The notes beneath the pieces were generated by a model that saw only the letters and a program-made list of their open reading frames with translations, had not been told where the DNA came from and did not search any database. The position numbers were made by a program, and so were the translations under genes. From Trichinella spiralis (lineage: Eukaryota; Nematoda; Enoplea; Trichinellida; Trichinellidae), in the NCBI GenBank assembly GCA_000181795.3, contig CM012953.1:4053923-4117922 (forward strand): a DNA stretch of 64,000 nt, in the 5' to 3' direction. Below are positions 47,586-61,042 of the stretch, one piece after another (position 1 is the stretch's first letter; each line of letters opens with the position of its first letter).

Positions 47586-47613
47586 GTATTGTATTGTATT
47601 GTATTGTATTGTT
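47586..47613. repeat. (TATTG)n pentanucleotide repeat
   Basis: Five tandem TATTG/ATTGT units. Confidence 0.85.
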
Positions 47614-47689
47614 TTTATTTTTTCATCGTAATTTCAATCTCTCGTTTATCTCAGTATGAGAAGAACAGAATTATTATAAAAAATAATTA

Positions 47690-47860
47690 TTATCAAAAGA
47701 TTAGAAATAAAATTTAACAAATAGAATGGAACAATATTTGACAAATAAAATGCAGAAGAGTGACAACAAATGAAATTTAGAAGCGCGCGTCAGAGCAGCA
47801 ACCAATGAAATTTTACTGCGAAAAAGTAGGCGGAGTCAGCGGGGAAATCGGTTCTAACCC
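47690..47860. repeat. Diverged interspersed repeat, copy B
   Basis: Contains agagtgacaac and gaaaaagtaggcggagtc...ggggaaatcggttcta, the counterparts of copy A. Its right end abuts the target site of MITE copy 2. Confidence 0.45.
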
Positions 47861-47876
47861 CCAGTATTCTCCAAGT

Positions 47877-48032
47877 CAGTGTTTCTCAAAATTTTTATCC
47901 TCGCGGACCCCCCTGCATAATTTTTCAAATGCTTTTTTCTTTTTAACACATTTTTTCGGACAATTTTCACTTGTAACAATATTTCTCAGAACCTCTCGAC
48001 ACCGCTCGCAGAACCCCATTTGAGAAATGCTG
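47877..48032. mobile_element. hAT-type MITE, copy 2
   Basis: A 156-bp element with TIRs cagtgtttctcaaa and tttgagaaatgctg, flanked by 8-bp repeats ctccaagt (47869-47876) and ctctaagt (48033-48040) that differ at one base. The interior (ttcggacaattttcacttg, gcataatttttcaaatgc) is the reverse complement of matching parts of copy 1. It belongs to the same family in the opposite orientation. Confidence 0.88.
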
Positions 48033-48040
48033 CTCTAAGT

Positions 48041-49074
48041 TGTACAATACATAAAAGTGGGCCGTATTAACAAAAGGCAGTCAGCCGAATTTTGTGAAAA
48101 ACAGAAAATGAACTGAGCTTTTATTTTTGATTCATTTCACAATGTGTATAAAAAGCTCATGAGGATAGAAGAACATAGCTAAGCAATTATACAGAGAAAG
48201 CATAAAAACTTTAGTAAACGACACTACAGTATGATGTAATACAGTAGGAATGTGAACGGTAATTTGCAATCCGCGCAATTAAATATCAGTAAAATATTTT
48301 CAAATTCATGAAAGTTTTGTTTATATTTACTAATCAATATATTATTCACAACTAAAAACAACTTATTTAAATAAAAACATGCTTATTATTTTTTATCGCA
48401 CACTGCTGTGCATTTGTAAAAACCCGCGCAGCGACATCTGGCATTTTTAGAAGTTTGACTTTGACCCAAATTCTTGCTTAGAAAAGGCCGTTGTTAAATC
48501 GAGAGAGTGGGTGTGTTATTGCTGTATTCGAGAAAGAGTGTTAGCAGCGGATTCGTATAGTAGCAGAGAAAAACATTGTAATAGTTCGCTCATATTTACC
48601 TATGGTTTTTTTTGTGTATATTCAAATAAATTGTATATATATGTTGTCGATTATTATTGAAACGTGAGATTTGTTATGTTCAAATGTGATGCGAAGAAAG
48701 GCAGTTAGGGAATAAGATTGTCAACTATCAAGTGTAGTTAGATTCCCGTGCGAGCCTTTACAAGTATTTTCAGTTACTTGACAAATAAAAATACTGATAA
48801 TTTTTTTGAAAAAATATCTCCCATAAAGTAAATTATAATCGTATAGTATATAATCGTAAAAATATCTCGTTTTCTTAAACGCTGTTTACATATCAGCGCT
48901 GAATTGCTTAGCATTGCTACTATGTTGTTATATATGTATATACATATTGTTGTGTATAAGGTATTTTGTTAGTTGTTCACCAAAACACTTATATTTGTGT
49001 AGGATTGGTTTAATTTATTAATAATTTAAATGTAAAATGCATTTTGATTTTTGAGAAAAGAGAATAAAAGGCAT
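48041..49074. other. Gene-poor AT-rich stretch
   Basis: About 1 kb with no supported exon, RNA gene or transposon. Confidence 0.5.
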
Positions 49075-49146
49075 TGACCCGTGAGTGATTTGAACACCCA
49101 ACCTTCTGATCTGGAGTCAGACGCGCTACCATTGCGCCAACGGGCC
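49075..49146 (-). tRNA. trnW-CCA: tRNA-Trp (anticodon CCA)
   Basis: The minus strand reads GGCCCGTTGGCGCAATGGTA and then an anticodon stem TCTGA/TCAGA around CTCCAGA with anticodon CCA. The T-arm contains GGGTGTTCAAATCACTC, and ACGGGTC closes the acceptor. The start is at 49146 and the discriminator A at 49075. The T-arm is TTCAAAT rather than the usual TTCGAGT, which slightly weakens the B-box. The other arms match eukaryotic tRNA-Trp well. Confidence 0.95.
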
Positions 49147-52100
49147 TTGTTGCTGTTTTTCGAAAATTGTTATTTGAAATCAAAGTTAAAGAATGATGTG
49201 CTTAAATTTTGTATGATATAGAAGTTAAAGAAGTAGATTTCTTTAACGTAATTCATAAAATGAAATAAAAAGTTAAAAAATATGCAATACTTATTTTGTT
49301 GACATCAAAAATATTAGATATATTTTTATTAATTATTTATTTTATTTTTCACATTATTTTGATTATATTCATATTTTTCATTTTTTAAAAATGAGAAAAT
49401 GAAAAGGCAACATTTGGAAAAATATTAGTTGATTATGTTTCAATGCATGAAAAATGACAGCTGCTAATCTGCCGAGAACAAATTAGCTTAAGGGTTGGCA
49501 TCATCGTTAATACTGTTTGCAGATTTATTCAGCTGGTGATGCAAGTGGTCTTTGTATAACCATCACGTTAAGCTATTTTGAAATTTTAGTTGAAATCTGT
49601 TTGAATTAGAGTAACAGTAAAGCAACTGTTTTGTGTAACTATGAGAATTCCAACCGTTGAGCTTACTTCTCATTATTACTTTTTCATACTTACTATATTT
49701 ATCATACTTTTTAACATTTAACGTGGCAAAAGATTACTGAACATTGCAGTATGCATTTTCAATGTAAAAAAATTTTACTTTCTGTAAATGACTGACAGTA
49801 ATCATACTGTCTTTATAAGTGTTAATAATCAATTTTTATATTAAATTATAAATTTATATATAAGAAATATAAACTCAGAGTAAGTAAAACGTTTTAACAT
49901 TTTATTAAAATTTGTTTAAATTCATGTTTTAAGTGATTTCTTTTTGCATTATCATAATTCACATAGCTAAGTTATTGGTTTTCATACAAAAATCTTTATC
50001 TGGTGCTTTTTTTTATTTCTCTTTAAAAATTAAATCAAATGAAAGTAATCATAATTGTTAGAAAGCAACAAAATAAATGAAGAAAACTGTGATTTTTGAA
50101 ACAATACATTCATATACGTATTTATAATATTAATAAAACCATTTTTATGTGGAAGTAGTTAAAAACAGTAGAAGAAAAATTTTATTTGATTAATAATAGA
50201 TTAAAGAAAAAGTTGAAAAATGAAAGTGGTTGAAAAAATATAATAGTAGAAAACAAAAGCAAATGAACAGGTCACGTATTGCACTGTCCATTGCAAACAT
50301 GACTGTCAATGAACGTGAATTTTTTAATGACAAACAAATGCAATGAATATTCACATTTTAATTAACATGCAAATTTTTTGTATAGTATTAATGACCGTGA
50401 GCATGATTCATTGTTAATGTTAAGCACGGAAACGCTGCTTTCATGTACTGGGTTCGATTGTCACACGATAACGCTTGATACGTGATGTTCTTGATGCAAA
50501 TTGTTGCATGCGAAAAATGACTGTCGCTTAAACATACTGGCATTGGGAAAAAAGTGTCAAGTTAAAATGTATATCTGAGTTGGTACAACAATATCGAGTG
50601 ATGGAAATCATGTGCATCATAATTTGTCGATTGTTATTGATTAATGTCTTTCCACTTTTGTGAAAAAATTTCATTACAAAAGAAAAAGCTGATGCATGTT
50701 TTTAACCAGGTTTTGTTTCTTCATTTCAAATGCTAAGCGGAAGTGGTGTAATCGCAGATTCGTAAAGTATTTACGCTGAATTCGGTTGAAAATGGCTTTC
50801 GTGTAAGGGATACTGTGGAAATTGAATTTTACAGTTCCCTTTTAATAACTGCAACCTTGAAATATTGTATTTGGAGTATGTCTCCCCATGAAATTCAGGG
50901 GGGGCTGTATAGTATTTATCATAGCTATTTCAGTTACATAGCCCGAAGATACTATTTTCAACATTTCACGTAGGCAAAGGATCACGCGCACAGCCGTATC
51001 CCGCCGTTACTATAATGAACAATTTTATTGCATCAACTTATCAAAGTGATTGTCAATTGCAATTGATATTGTTTCTGTTTGTTATTTAAATATTTGTCTT
51101 TAACAATTACGGCTATAAAAATTGTGCTATTTGTTTTACTATCCAACATGTGATTTCTACCATTTATTACTGATTAAATAGAATATTAGCAATTTATGGG
51201 AAAATTACTACATGTTATTATTTTTTGCAAATATTGCTATATCAGTATTATATTGTTTTTCAAAAAATCTACCTCATATTATTTATTTTGTAATTATTCT
51301 GCTGTCATGGTTACATTTCTTTATATTCAATTTTTAATAATTTTAGATAAGTTTATTTAGAAAAATCTTGAGTGAACTAATAGGCATATGATAGAATTAC
51401 TTTTGCGATCAAATGTGCAAGTTAATATTTAATTATTGTGATATTGTTAATTTATGGTATAGATTTAGCACCTGTATATGCTTATGATGACATATGATAA
51501 TGTTAAATGGACTCCTGTTAAATGGAATTTTCTTTTGCGTAATAACTTCTATTTTTGATTTTGCAGGCTGAACATTTTTATGGAGATACGTGCAGCATTC
51601 TTGGAGACAGCTGTTCCAGAATTATTTTGAAACAGCTGTTTATTATTTACTTTAAACTACGTCTCGTAGTGTAATAACAATGGATAATTTCTCTTCCTAT
51701 AAATGGTTTTTTGGAAGATCGTATGCTTCAATAAATTAATTTCATATATTTCATAATGCTAAATGCCTATTAGGTTAAACAACAATTTTATTAAAATACA
51801 GTTAAAAGCATTGTTCAGATATAGCTATTAGTTAAAATATATGTAGAATAACAACAAAATTCTGAAAAATTTATGTTTAAAATGTTAAATGATATAAAAC
51901 AGATTTAACGAGCTTTACCTTCACTTTAAAATAAGTAATGTATAAGAAAATATATTTCTTATATTGCAGAAATACTTTTACAGCGCAATAACGATGTACT
52001 TTGATAAATACATCGTTTGAAAATGAATGCATAAAAAGTCATAAGTCATATTCTTTGTCATATGCATTTCAATAACGTGAAAAATGCGCATAGCGATTCT

Positions 52101-52149
52101 TATACTTTTCAAGTTTATATAATGCAGTATTATGATAATACTCACAACA
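49147..52149. other. Gene-poor AT-rich region
   Basis: About 3 kb without supported genes. A less AT-rich patch at 50700-51010 contains a strong hairpin (50884-50901, cccc...gggg) but no recognised RNA family. A B-box-like string near 50450 lacks the rest of a tRNA. Confidence 0.5.
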
Positions 52150-52220
52150 GCGTCGGTGGTTCAGTGGTAGAATGCTCGCCTGCCACGCGGGCGACCCGGG
52201 TTCGATTCCCGGCCGACGCA
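52150..52220 (+). tRNA. trnG-GCC: tRNA-Gly (anticodon GCC)
   Basis: Reads GCGTCGGTGGTTCAGTGGTA (acceptor and A-box), then anticodon stem CTCGC/GCGGG around CTGCCAC with anticodon GCC. The B-box is GGTTCGATTCC, the acceptor 3' strand CCGACGC, and the discriminator A is at 52220. All stems pair; this looks functional. Confidence 0.98.
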
Positions 52221-53524
52221 AACCTTTATCCAAAAACTTTTGGTTACATCTGTAAACAAATGTTAGCTTTTGAATGCATTAATTCATCTTTGTCATGCAT
52301 TTCTTATTACTTAAACAAACGTCTTTTAAATAGTGATTTTACTTACCGTTCCAAAATATCTGTAGTAATTGATTGAATTCTTTTCCTTTACGCACAAAAT
52401 ATATAAATATCAATCGTTTCAATGACGCTATATGTATTATAAAACTAAAATTTTTTCCAGTTAAATTTTTTAGCAAAGTTTTCTGCAGTGTTATTATATT
52501 GAATGATATAATTTTACAAATTATTTCATAGAATCATGCTATGATGATTATAAGTAAAAAAATCATAAATATATGAATAAATATGAGTGCAAGCATAATG
52601 CTGAATTTAGAATTTATTTTTATTTTTGCGTGTAATGAATATATATGTTCAAATTTTCAGTTTCTTTTATGTCATTTAACAAAGCTAATAGTTTAGATGC
52701 CGTTTCTATAAATTTAACTTCATTAAATATAATTACATATGCATTTTTTGTCAGTTAAAAAATTTTTACACTTTATAATAAATTTTTAAAATGTATCTTT
52801 TTTAGTTGACAATCAATGTCATGCAAGCTTTATTTATTAGCACTTTTTTGCAAAAGCAAATATATATATATATACTTTTCACTGTGATGTTTGAATAATA
52901 GTCCTTTCATAAAAAAGAGAGACTTCAGTTGAAATTTTTTAAACTGTTAAAGTTTGTAGATATTTTAAGAAAAATAGAATGAATTATTTTTCAAAGTTGA
53001 CTTCAAGGCTGAAGTGAGGGCTACTTTAAGAACTAATTGAATTTGCAGAAATTTGTAAAATACTTATTTTAAGCTAAGAATTTGGAATTATTTGATAATT
53101 TTTCCAGTTGATCGAATTGATTCAAGTGAACCGCACAGGCAAAGAAACAGTTTTGCACCTGGGTGGATGTGACACTTTAAGCTGAATGTTCATGGACGAC
53201 AATTCTAAGCAAAAACTAACCCAGTAGTAAAAATGTGATTGTGAAAGCGGTGCTTCTCTGTCCAATCGGAAACAACCTGCAGTTGCTTGGATGCGGAGTA
53301 TTACCGTCGCTGCGGGATGCATTTTAGTCGATCTGTCGGCATAGAGTGGACATTATTAAGCCAGCGGTTACTTAAAACCAAAACAAACTATCTTAAAATT
53401 TTAAAATTAGCATAACAAACTTCTACATACAACACACAACAACAATCTTGAAAATATTTTGCAGTAAATTTTCAATCTGCACACTTGAGGCAAAAAATAC
53501 GTACTGTTTTTTTTCCAGGGAAAA
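52221..53524. other. Intergenic, upstream of VGLUT
   Basis: Mostly AT-rich. A less AT-rich patch at 53110-53345 may be the promoter or an upstream exon of the transporter gene; no element could be named. ttttccag ends at 53518, six bases before the ATG. Confidence 0.45.
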
Positions 53525-56500
53525 ATGTCGTCATACAGAACTATTGCTCTGCTTTCTGCCGTTGCCAGTGAAATAAAAGACCAATCCAAGTCATTATTCT
53601 CAAAGTTCACTTTCAACTTGGTTCACAGGTAAGATATTTTTGCAAATTTCACCAACATTTCCTCTTCATTGCACAGCAACACTACTGTCATGCAATAATA
53701 TACAACATTAGCACTTGTTGTAATCGGCAAAAGAAGAAGTATTTAAATTCAACATGGACATTTTTATTGTAAAATTGTCGGGCAGGTTTTATTGAGGCGT
53801 CAATACTGGTGTGATTGAAAAGCTTTTTTCTAGTCACACCTTGTAATCCGCCGAAAATCACGAATTACTTATTGATCATTAGATTAGGTAATTTAATCTA
53901 ATTACGGAAGCAGTGTAATTTTCTTGCCTATTCAAATCAGCTGACCACGTCCATTTTTTTTCCAAACTTCACACCGATTGCATTAAAAGAATCGATAAAA
54001 TTATCAAAATCTACCCATACTTGAGAACAACAATACTATTGCATGTCACTTCCGTTTCTGGACTAGAGAATCAACAACCTTTTACCATTTGACGGCTTTT
54101 TTGAATGAAAAACGTTGGTTGCCTTGCTAGCAAATTACCAATTGCCATCGGACTCATTCAAGCGCTTCAGTTTAAAAATTGTTCACAAAATCAATACCAT
54201 TTACAAAAAAAAATAATACAACATAATGCAAAATTTTAAATTACATCTGTCAAAGAAGCCTCAATGGTAAATTGAAATTTTAGAGAAACCGAACAAAAAA
54301 ATATGGCTTCAAGTTGATGCACTTATTTTGTTCCACATCGTGTATTGCTTTCAGTTTCAATCTTTAATAATTAATATTTCCAAATATTATTCTAAGCATC
54401 ATTTTGAGCGACAACTTGCAAACGACAATATTTTTGTATTAAATCTATTTAAATTATTCATTTTGGAAAAAAATACTCTTGGAAATCAATATATGCTGCT
54501 ATTCTGAAACATTAAAAGAAATAAAAAAAACCTTTCAAGGTACTCCGTAGCGGCATGAAAGCAATTTTTTGAAATTTAAATTCTTCTGTTATGTATATCA
54601 TGCTTTAATTTGAACTTGAATTTGTTTAAAATGAACATTACTTAACGCAGTAAATATGGGAAATAAAAAAGATTCCAAAAAAAATGAAAAATTAAACAAA
54701 TTATTAAATATAATAAGTTAATATATACATTTATTTATTTATTTTTCGTGTTTTGCATAAACATATATTTATTTAAAAATTGAAAAGCAACAGGTATGAT
54801 TGCTCAAAACATTAGTCATATTTTGTAACTTGTTGAAAGTGAAAAATTATTGTGTTACTGCTTAATCAAAAATATTGGCACAGAAATATTAGAAAAGACT
54901 TATACTCATTTAAGTATTTAGAAATAGATTTATACAAACAAATTAGTTAACGTGTACGCTAATTTGAAAACACAGCAAGTAGAAAATATAAATTAATCAA
55001 TAAAGTAACATATGAGAACATGATAACAGATAAGAGCTGGTTTTGAAAATGGACCTTTCAGCACTTTTAGTCGAAAAAGCAAATTACTCGGTATCATATA
55101 TGTTTTCATTTTTTATGATATTTTAATTTTGTTAATTTTACAATATAAATATTATAGTTTAAACATAAATTAAGAATCTATCAGGTATGATTATATATAT
55201 GTTTGTTTGTTTAAAAATTGAAAAGTAACAACAAGAGGTATGACTGCTTAAAAAAATTAGTCACTCCTCATGTATATATATATATATATTTATATTTATT
55301 TATTTATTTATATGCATTTGCTTATTTCATAATTTTCAAATATATTTTCAATCATTGATACTTTCACTTGAGCAAGCGCAAATGTTAGTTTACAAAATTT
55401 TTTATTAAAAAAAGGGTTTATTTAAATTAAAATTTTTTAATCTGAATGCCAATTAATAAAAGTTTTTGCAAAGCTAGAATGCGATTATTTCTTTCTGTTT
55501 ATTTGAATATTGTTGGATAACGTTTCCTGGCAGGTGCTTTGTGATTATTTAATTTCCGTTTGGAAATGTTTGAATAAATTTTGACACGAACCATCAAAGA
55601 TGAGAGATCGGAGAAATGAACTTCATTCAACATTCAATCTTTCCAAATACGCCACTGATGCATGCAAATAGTGTTGAAAATAGCCAGAAGCTTGAAGCGC
55701 TTGAGTAACTTACATGCTGACATTTGCAAACTTCATGCGAACGTCATACTGGGGTGATCAATGCATTCCAAACAGCAACAGGACTAAGAGTTGGGGAAGA
55801 AATTATTTGAAATTATAATCGAATAATTGGCCCTTACACATATATGCTGACGAAATTGAACTTGACAACAGTATATTTTGTCGTGGCCGTTTTCACCAAA
55901 CAAACACAGATAGCTGCTACCTATCAATAAATAGCCATATAATAGGACGGTGACTTGACTTGAAACGCAAAATGCCTCGACAAGCAGTATCGAATTCTTC
56001 GCATTTAAGCAAATATTTTCCCATTTCAAAGCAATTTTTAAATTGCTCTCTTTTCATTTAATACTATTTTTACTTTCAAATTTACTAAACATTAATCTGT
56101 TTTTTCTTTTTAATTTAAAATTAAAATATACGTCAATCATTCGAATATATATTATCTATATATGTATTATTTGCATTACTTCTATGAATTTCAATGAATT
56201 TGTTTTTATACATAAAATTTCTCAATTTTCAAATTTTTATTCAGAAAAATTTCCAAATTTAAATGATGAATAATACATACGCTTATATAAATGAGTCAAG
56301 TAGGCTTTACGAATGTAAAAAAATCTTCGAATGCTTTTGAGTTTATTAGCAATATTTTTCATTCATTGTTATCATGGATGCACATTTTTGTTGATGTTTC
56401 CTTGAAATAAACATTTTTGATTTGTACGTTTATATGTTTAAAATTAAAGCTAAACGAATCGGATACATTTATTTATCACTAAAAATGTTTCTTCTTTTGT

Positions 56501-59500
56501 TACATTTGTGCTGCTAAAAAATAAAATATGTTTTTCTAGTGTTGCTTTGAAAGGAGAATTCCACAAAATTTTACTTTGCATAACTTTACTGCCGCAAGCC
56601 GCAATTGCAAAACTGCATTATTTTGAATAACAAAAACATAAATGCAATATACTTCGTATTGTCTGACGATGGAAATTTTCAATGACATAATAATAAGCAA
56701 TAAAAGGATCGATGTTTTCATAAATTCATTAGCTTAATTGCACTTTTATAAATTATTCCTCATTTGAATGGTGTGACTTTCCATTTTGCATAAATGTTAG
56801 ATGCAATGTACTATTATTTATTGGCAGATGATAAAGATATTTTTTCTTTTTTTAAAGATTGATCAAGTAAAAATTTCTATGAAGCAGTTCATTGCTTATG
56901 TGCAGCAACCTTTTCATCATTTTTTAAGATTCAACAAAATAAGATAATTTCAATTATTGAAAATGAAATGCAATCATGTTTAGCATCAGACACTCTACGT
57001 CTACATCAACGTATTACATCAAGCAAAAATAATTTTTTTATAAAAATAAAATGCTTGTTTTTCTTTAATATTTTTATTTCTACCTCTTCATTTGAAAAAT
57101 TCATCTTTATTCAGACGTGAAGCATTTTGAGTAATTAAAAATCCATTGATTTTTGACGTACAACAAATGCTTTAATAGCATTATATTTGAAAATAATAAT
57201 TTACTATAATACTTCTTTGAAATTGCTTCATGCATACACACGGGGCCTACAAATCAGACATGAATTTTAGTCACATCGCGCAATTGTTAATTAATGCATT
57301 TTATATTTAAAAATATGTCCTTAAATTTTACTTAATTTAAAAAATTTGGCATCAAAAAATTGTTTATTCTTATTTCAGATCTCCGCAGGAGTATGATCAG
57401 CAACACTTTATCGGTGAATTCGAAGATGATTCAGAAAATCCAACTAAACTGCGTCGCAAAGTCGAAGTTGCCGCACGCAGTAATTTCATCCTCAAGGTGA
57501 GAAAATTTTTCATATAAGAATCTAAACCAACAAATTAGTAAATTTTTGAATTTCGCCAAATAAAGAAATATTATTGGTTATTTTTTAATAAATTATGATT
57601 TACTGTTTTGTAAAGCAAATTAGTTTGGAAAGCGTGAAAGTTTTTCACTATTAATGAAGCAGCGAAGTCTTCATTATCTGTAAAAGCTTCTTTTGTAATT
57701 GTTTAAATTGACGGAAATATACAAATGATCATTTATCCAACATTTATATAATTCAAATTAATAAATAAATTCAGTTAGTTTAAATTATTAAGAGTAAACA
57801 TTTAGATATCAGAGAAATGTCCATGTTGTAAATGCTCTAAACGGTGGCAGCTAGCATGGTTGGCTTGTGTAGGATTTTTAATTGTATTTGGAATCCGATG
57901 CAATATTGGCGCAGCCAAAGTTCGTATGACAAGAAACTTCACCGATCCATGGGGTGTTGTGCATGTAATTTACGTCCATTAAATAGCAACAGATATGTAA
58001 TGGATGCATTTTAGCCAGCAGACTTCGATTGGAATCCTTCAGTACTGGGAGTAGTAGAAGGTTCCTTTTTTTATGGATATTTAATTACCCAAGTTCCCGG
58101 TGGTTTTATTGCTGCAAGATTTCCAGCAACTACGTGTGTCTTTTTTGAAATTTTTTCAATGTGTATAGTGTATTCTTTTAAAAAAGAGCATATTTTAGGC
58201 TATTCGGTGGTGCAATAGGGATCACGTCAGCGTTGAATTTGCTCATGCCTGTTGCAGCTAACAGTGGCTATGGTTTTGCCATTGTGATACAAATTTTGCA
58301 AGGTCTAGCTCAGGGTGTTGCTTATCCGGCAGTGCATGGAATGTGGCGGTATTGGGCACCACCGCTTGAACGTACGAAGCTAGCCACAACTACATTTACC
58401 GGTTCTTACGCCGGTGCTGTAGTCGGTTTACCATTATCAGCGATGATGACATCCTACGTTAGTTGGTCTGCGGCATTCTACTTTTATGGTAATATGATGC
58501 TTTCAGCCCGTTATAGCAAACTTATGATGAACATAATTTTGACTATTTTTAAAAAATTTAAATATTCCAGATGCTCATTTTGTTTCTGTTGATAACAGAG
58601 TTTGAAAATTGAAATAATTTTTAAAGTAGAAATAGTACAATGGATGCCATATACAATGGTAAAGATATAAAACAATATTAAAAAAGCAGTGCTAAGTGAG
58701 TTGTTGCCTTCATTTTTTCATAATCGGGCCATTTCATCTGCAAACAGTATATGTGGAGAAAATAGAAGTAGCAGTAGAAATTGACTGCTGTGCGCTAGTT
58801 GAAAATTTATTTCTACAGTGAACGAAAATCTAGAATGTTGGCATTTAGAGAAAGGCAATTCTGACACTAGACCTGAATGTGGAAAATGGACAATAACACA
58901 AGATTGAAGAAAAAAAAGCCACTAATTTATAATTTATAACTATGAATGAATACAAGTTGCTTTGTTTCATCCGGTTCAAATAGAATCCACAAAGCTGAAC
59001 AATGCTCAATAGCAGTAATGATTATGAAATTCTGTATTCAATAAAAATGCAACAGAGATGTGGAAAATTTTCTAGTAGAATCAATATTAATGTTGAAAAG
59101 CAAACATAATATTAAGAGAAAATGAAATTTAAAAAGTTCTTAACTGAAAATATTGCGAAACTTTAAATTGTTTCATTAACTTGTCTAATTATTCGAAATA
59201 ATATGGGAAAGTGATTTTTATATTGAAGGTATTTGCGGTTGCGTGTGGTTCCTATTTTGGTACTTCATGACATTTGAAAAGCCATGCATTCATCCTACAA
59301 TCAGTGATGAAGAAAAAATAATGATCGAAACAAGAATAGGGCATTGTTCACCTGTTGCTCTCAGGGTACATAAATTTTGTTCATCAAAAAAGAAAATAAT
59401 ATTATTTTAAACTTTACTTTAGTTCTCTAATGTGCCATGGAAAGAAATTCTAAAATCGAAATGCGTATGGGCAATACTGGTCGCCAACTTTTGTCGAAGT

Positions 59501-60781
59501 TGGACATTTTACTTGCTACTGATTCACCAGTTAGCCTACATGAAAGATGTGCTAAAAATTGACATTCAAAATGTGAATTTTCGTACATTTTATTTTTGCA
59601 TCTTGCATAATTTTATTCTGAATCAAAATTTAAAATGTTAATAATGTTTTCTGAGACAATTTTCAGGCATAATCGTAATATAATAATGTAAGAACAAATA
59701 ACAGCTTCAATGTTATTTATTATTTAGCTCAACTTTAAATATGCATCGAAACTTACGTTCAGTAAAATTAAACCATTTTCAGAGCGGATTTTTGGCAGCA
59801 CTGCCGCACGTCATAATGGCTGCAGTTGTGCTACTCGGTGGCCAGCTTGCAGATTTTCTTCGTTCAAGACGCATTCTTTCTACCACAGCAGTACGAAAAT
59901 TGTTCAACTGTGGAGGTAAGCGTACAAAAACGGAACAATAAAGTAAGGAAAAACCTAAATCAGTTGATTAATTGAAATGATTGATTTCTACAATTTCTTC
60001 CATTCATTTCCAACTGAGTTACGACATAATTATGAAACACCAATTGTGCAAATTAGGTTTTGGAATGGAAGGGCTATTTTTGATCATATGCGCCTATGTA
60101 AAACAATCATCCGCAGCAATATTTTGTCTGGTAATGGCGGTAGGATTCAGCGGATTTGCAATTTCTGGCTTCAACGTCAATCATCTGGACATTGCTCCAC
60201 GTTATGCGAGCATTCTGATGGGAATGTCCAACGGATTGGGCACTTTTTCCGGCATGATTTGTCCTATTGTAACGGAAAAGCTCACCAAATATTACGTATT
60301 ACAAAATTATCGAATTACTAGCTTCAGATGAAACACGATTTGTTTTTAATTTTAGCACGAAAATGGATGGGTTACTGTACTGTTGACTGCTGGCTTGATT
60401 CACTTTACAGGCATTACATTTTACGCTTTTTTTGCCTCTGGAGAACAACAACCTTGGTCAGAGCCACCGGATGAAGAAATAACTTGCAACGTTACGGACA
60501 TGAACTTGAAAACAAATCCACGTATGCAATTTGCAAGCAAACAATACAAATAAATAATAATTCATTGTCGATTTGCAGAGAATTTCAACACTAGCGGCAG
60601 CTATGGAACTGTTGATTCAACCAGCTTTACGCCCTTGACCAACAACGTCGGACAAATAATGTACGACAAACAAAGTGAAGACTCAGATTGGAGCTATTAT
60701 CAAGAAAATACCGACAACGAACCCGAATGGCCTTACGGAAACTCCAGTTTAACGAATAAAAATTTTTACGACGGCTATTGA
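53525..60781 (+). CDS. eat-4: Vesicular glutamate transporter (SLC17 family, EAT-4/VGLUT)
   Basis: Loads glutamate into synaptic vesicles using the proton gradient and marks glutamatergic neurons. Eleven exons: 53525-53628, 57379-57496, 57806-57964, 58015-58133, 58199-58488, 59229-59365, 59423-59572, 59783-59915, 60057-60295, 60356-60521 and 60579-60781. They join in phase to 605 codons; VGLUTs have about 560-590. Diagnostic blocks are [12 protein letters not shown] (TM1), [116 protein letters not shown] and [12 protein letters not shown]. The IRCN Arg and the central NFCRSW Arg, which VGLUTs need for transport, are present. Cytosolic N- and C-termini are divergent; the N-terminus has a KCPCCKC cluster. 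Intron 1 is 3.75 kb. Confidence 0.96.
54773..54819. repeat. Diverged direct repeat in VGLUT intron 1, copy A
   Basis: ttaaaaattgaaaagcaaca followed by ggtatgattgctc and attagtca. The same string, with a 7-bp insertion and a few changes, recurs at 55211-55263. Confidence 0.6.
55211..55263. repeat. Diverged direct repeat in VGLUT intron 1, copy B
   Basis: ttaaaaattgaaaagtaaca followed by ggtatgactgctt and attagtca; the counterpart of 54773-54819. Both copies lie beside ATTT-rich simple repeats. Confidence 0.6.
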
Positions 60782-61042
60782 AAAATAAGAACGAACTGAA
60801 AATTTCCCTACATGTGCAGCAGCATGCGAAGAATATTTGTACTGTTGAACGCTTTCCTTTTGCATACAGTGCAGTGACGTGATGAATAAATTCTTTTCCT
60901 GATTGACTTCGTTGTTGATTTAACAAAACCAAAGAGAATTTTCCACTGTATTTTTTTAATTCATTAAAAATTTTTCAGAAATTTAAATAAATAAACAAAA
61001 CAAAACGACAAAAACAACTGAAAGATTAGATTCAAATAAAGT

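Larger units (their letters stand above)
45845..47868. other. Gene-poor region with diverged repeats
   Basis: AT-rich. Contains a 70-codon Cys-containing open frame at 46575-46787 (not supported as a gene), a (TTGTA)n run and a diverged direct repeat pair (47280-47400 and 47690-47860). The part next to the MULE may hold its lost terminus. Confidence 0.45.

Noticed and set aside
50445-50465. B-box-like gggttcgattgtc
   Set aside because: No A-box or cloverleaf stems at the needed distance; not a tRNA.
52062-52376. Open frame spanning the tRNA-Gly gene
   Set aside because: It is only an open frame through the tRNA sequence; the tRNA explains the conservation.
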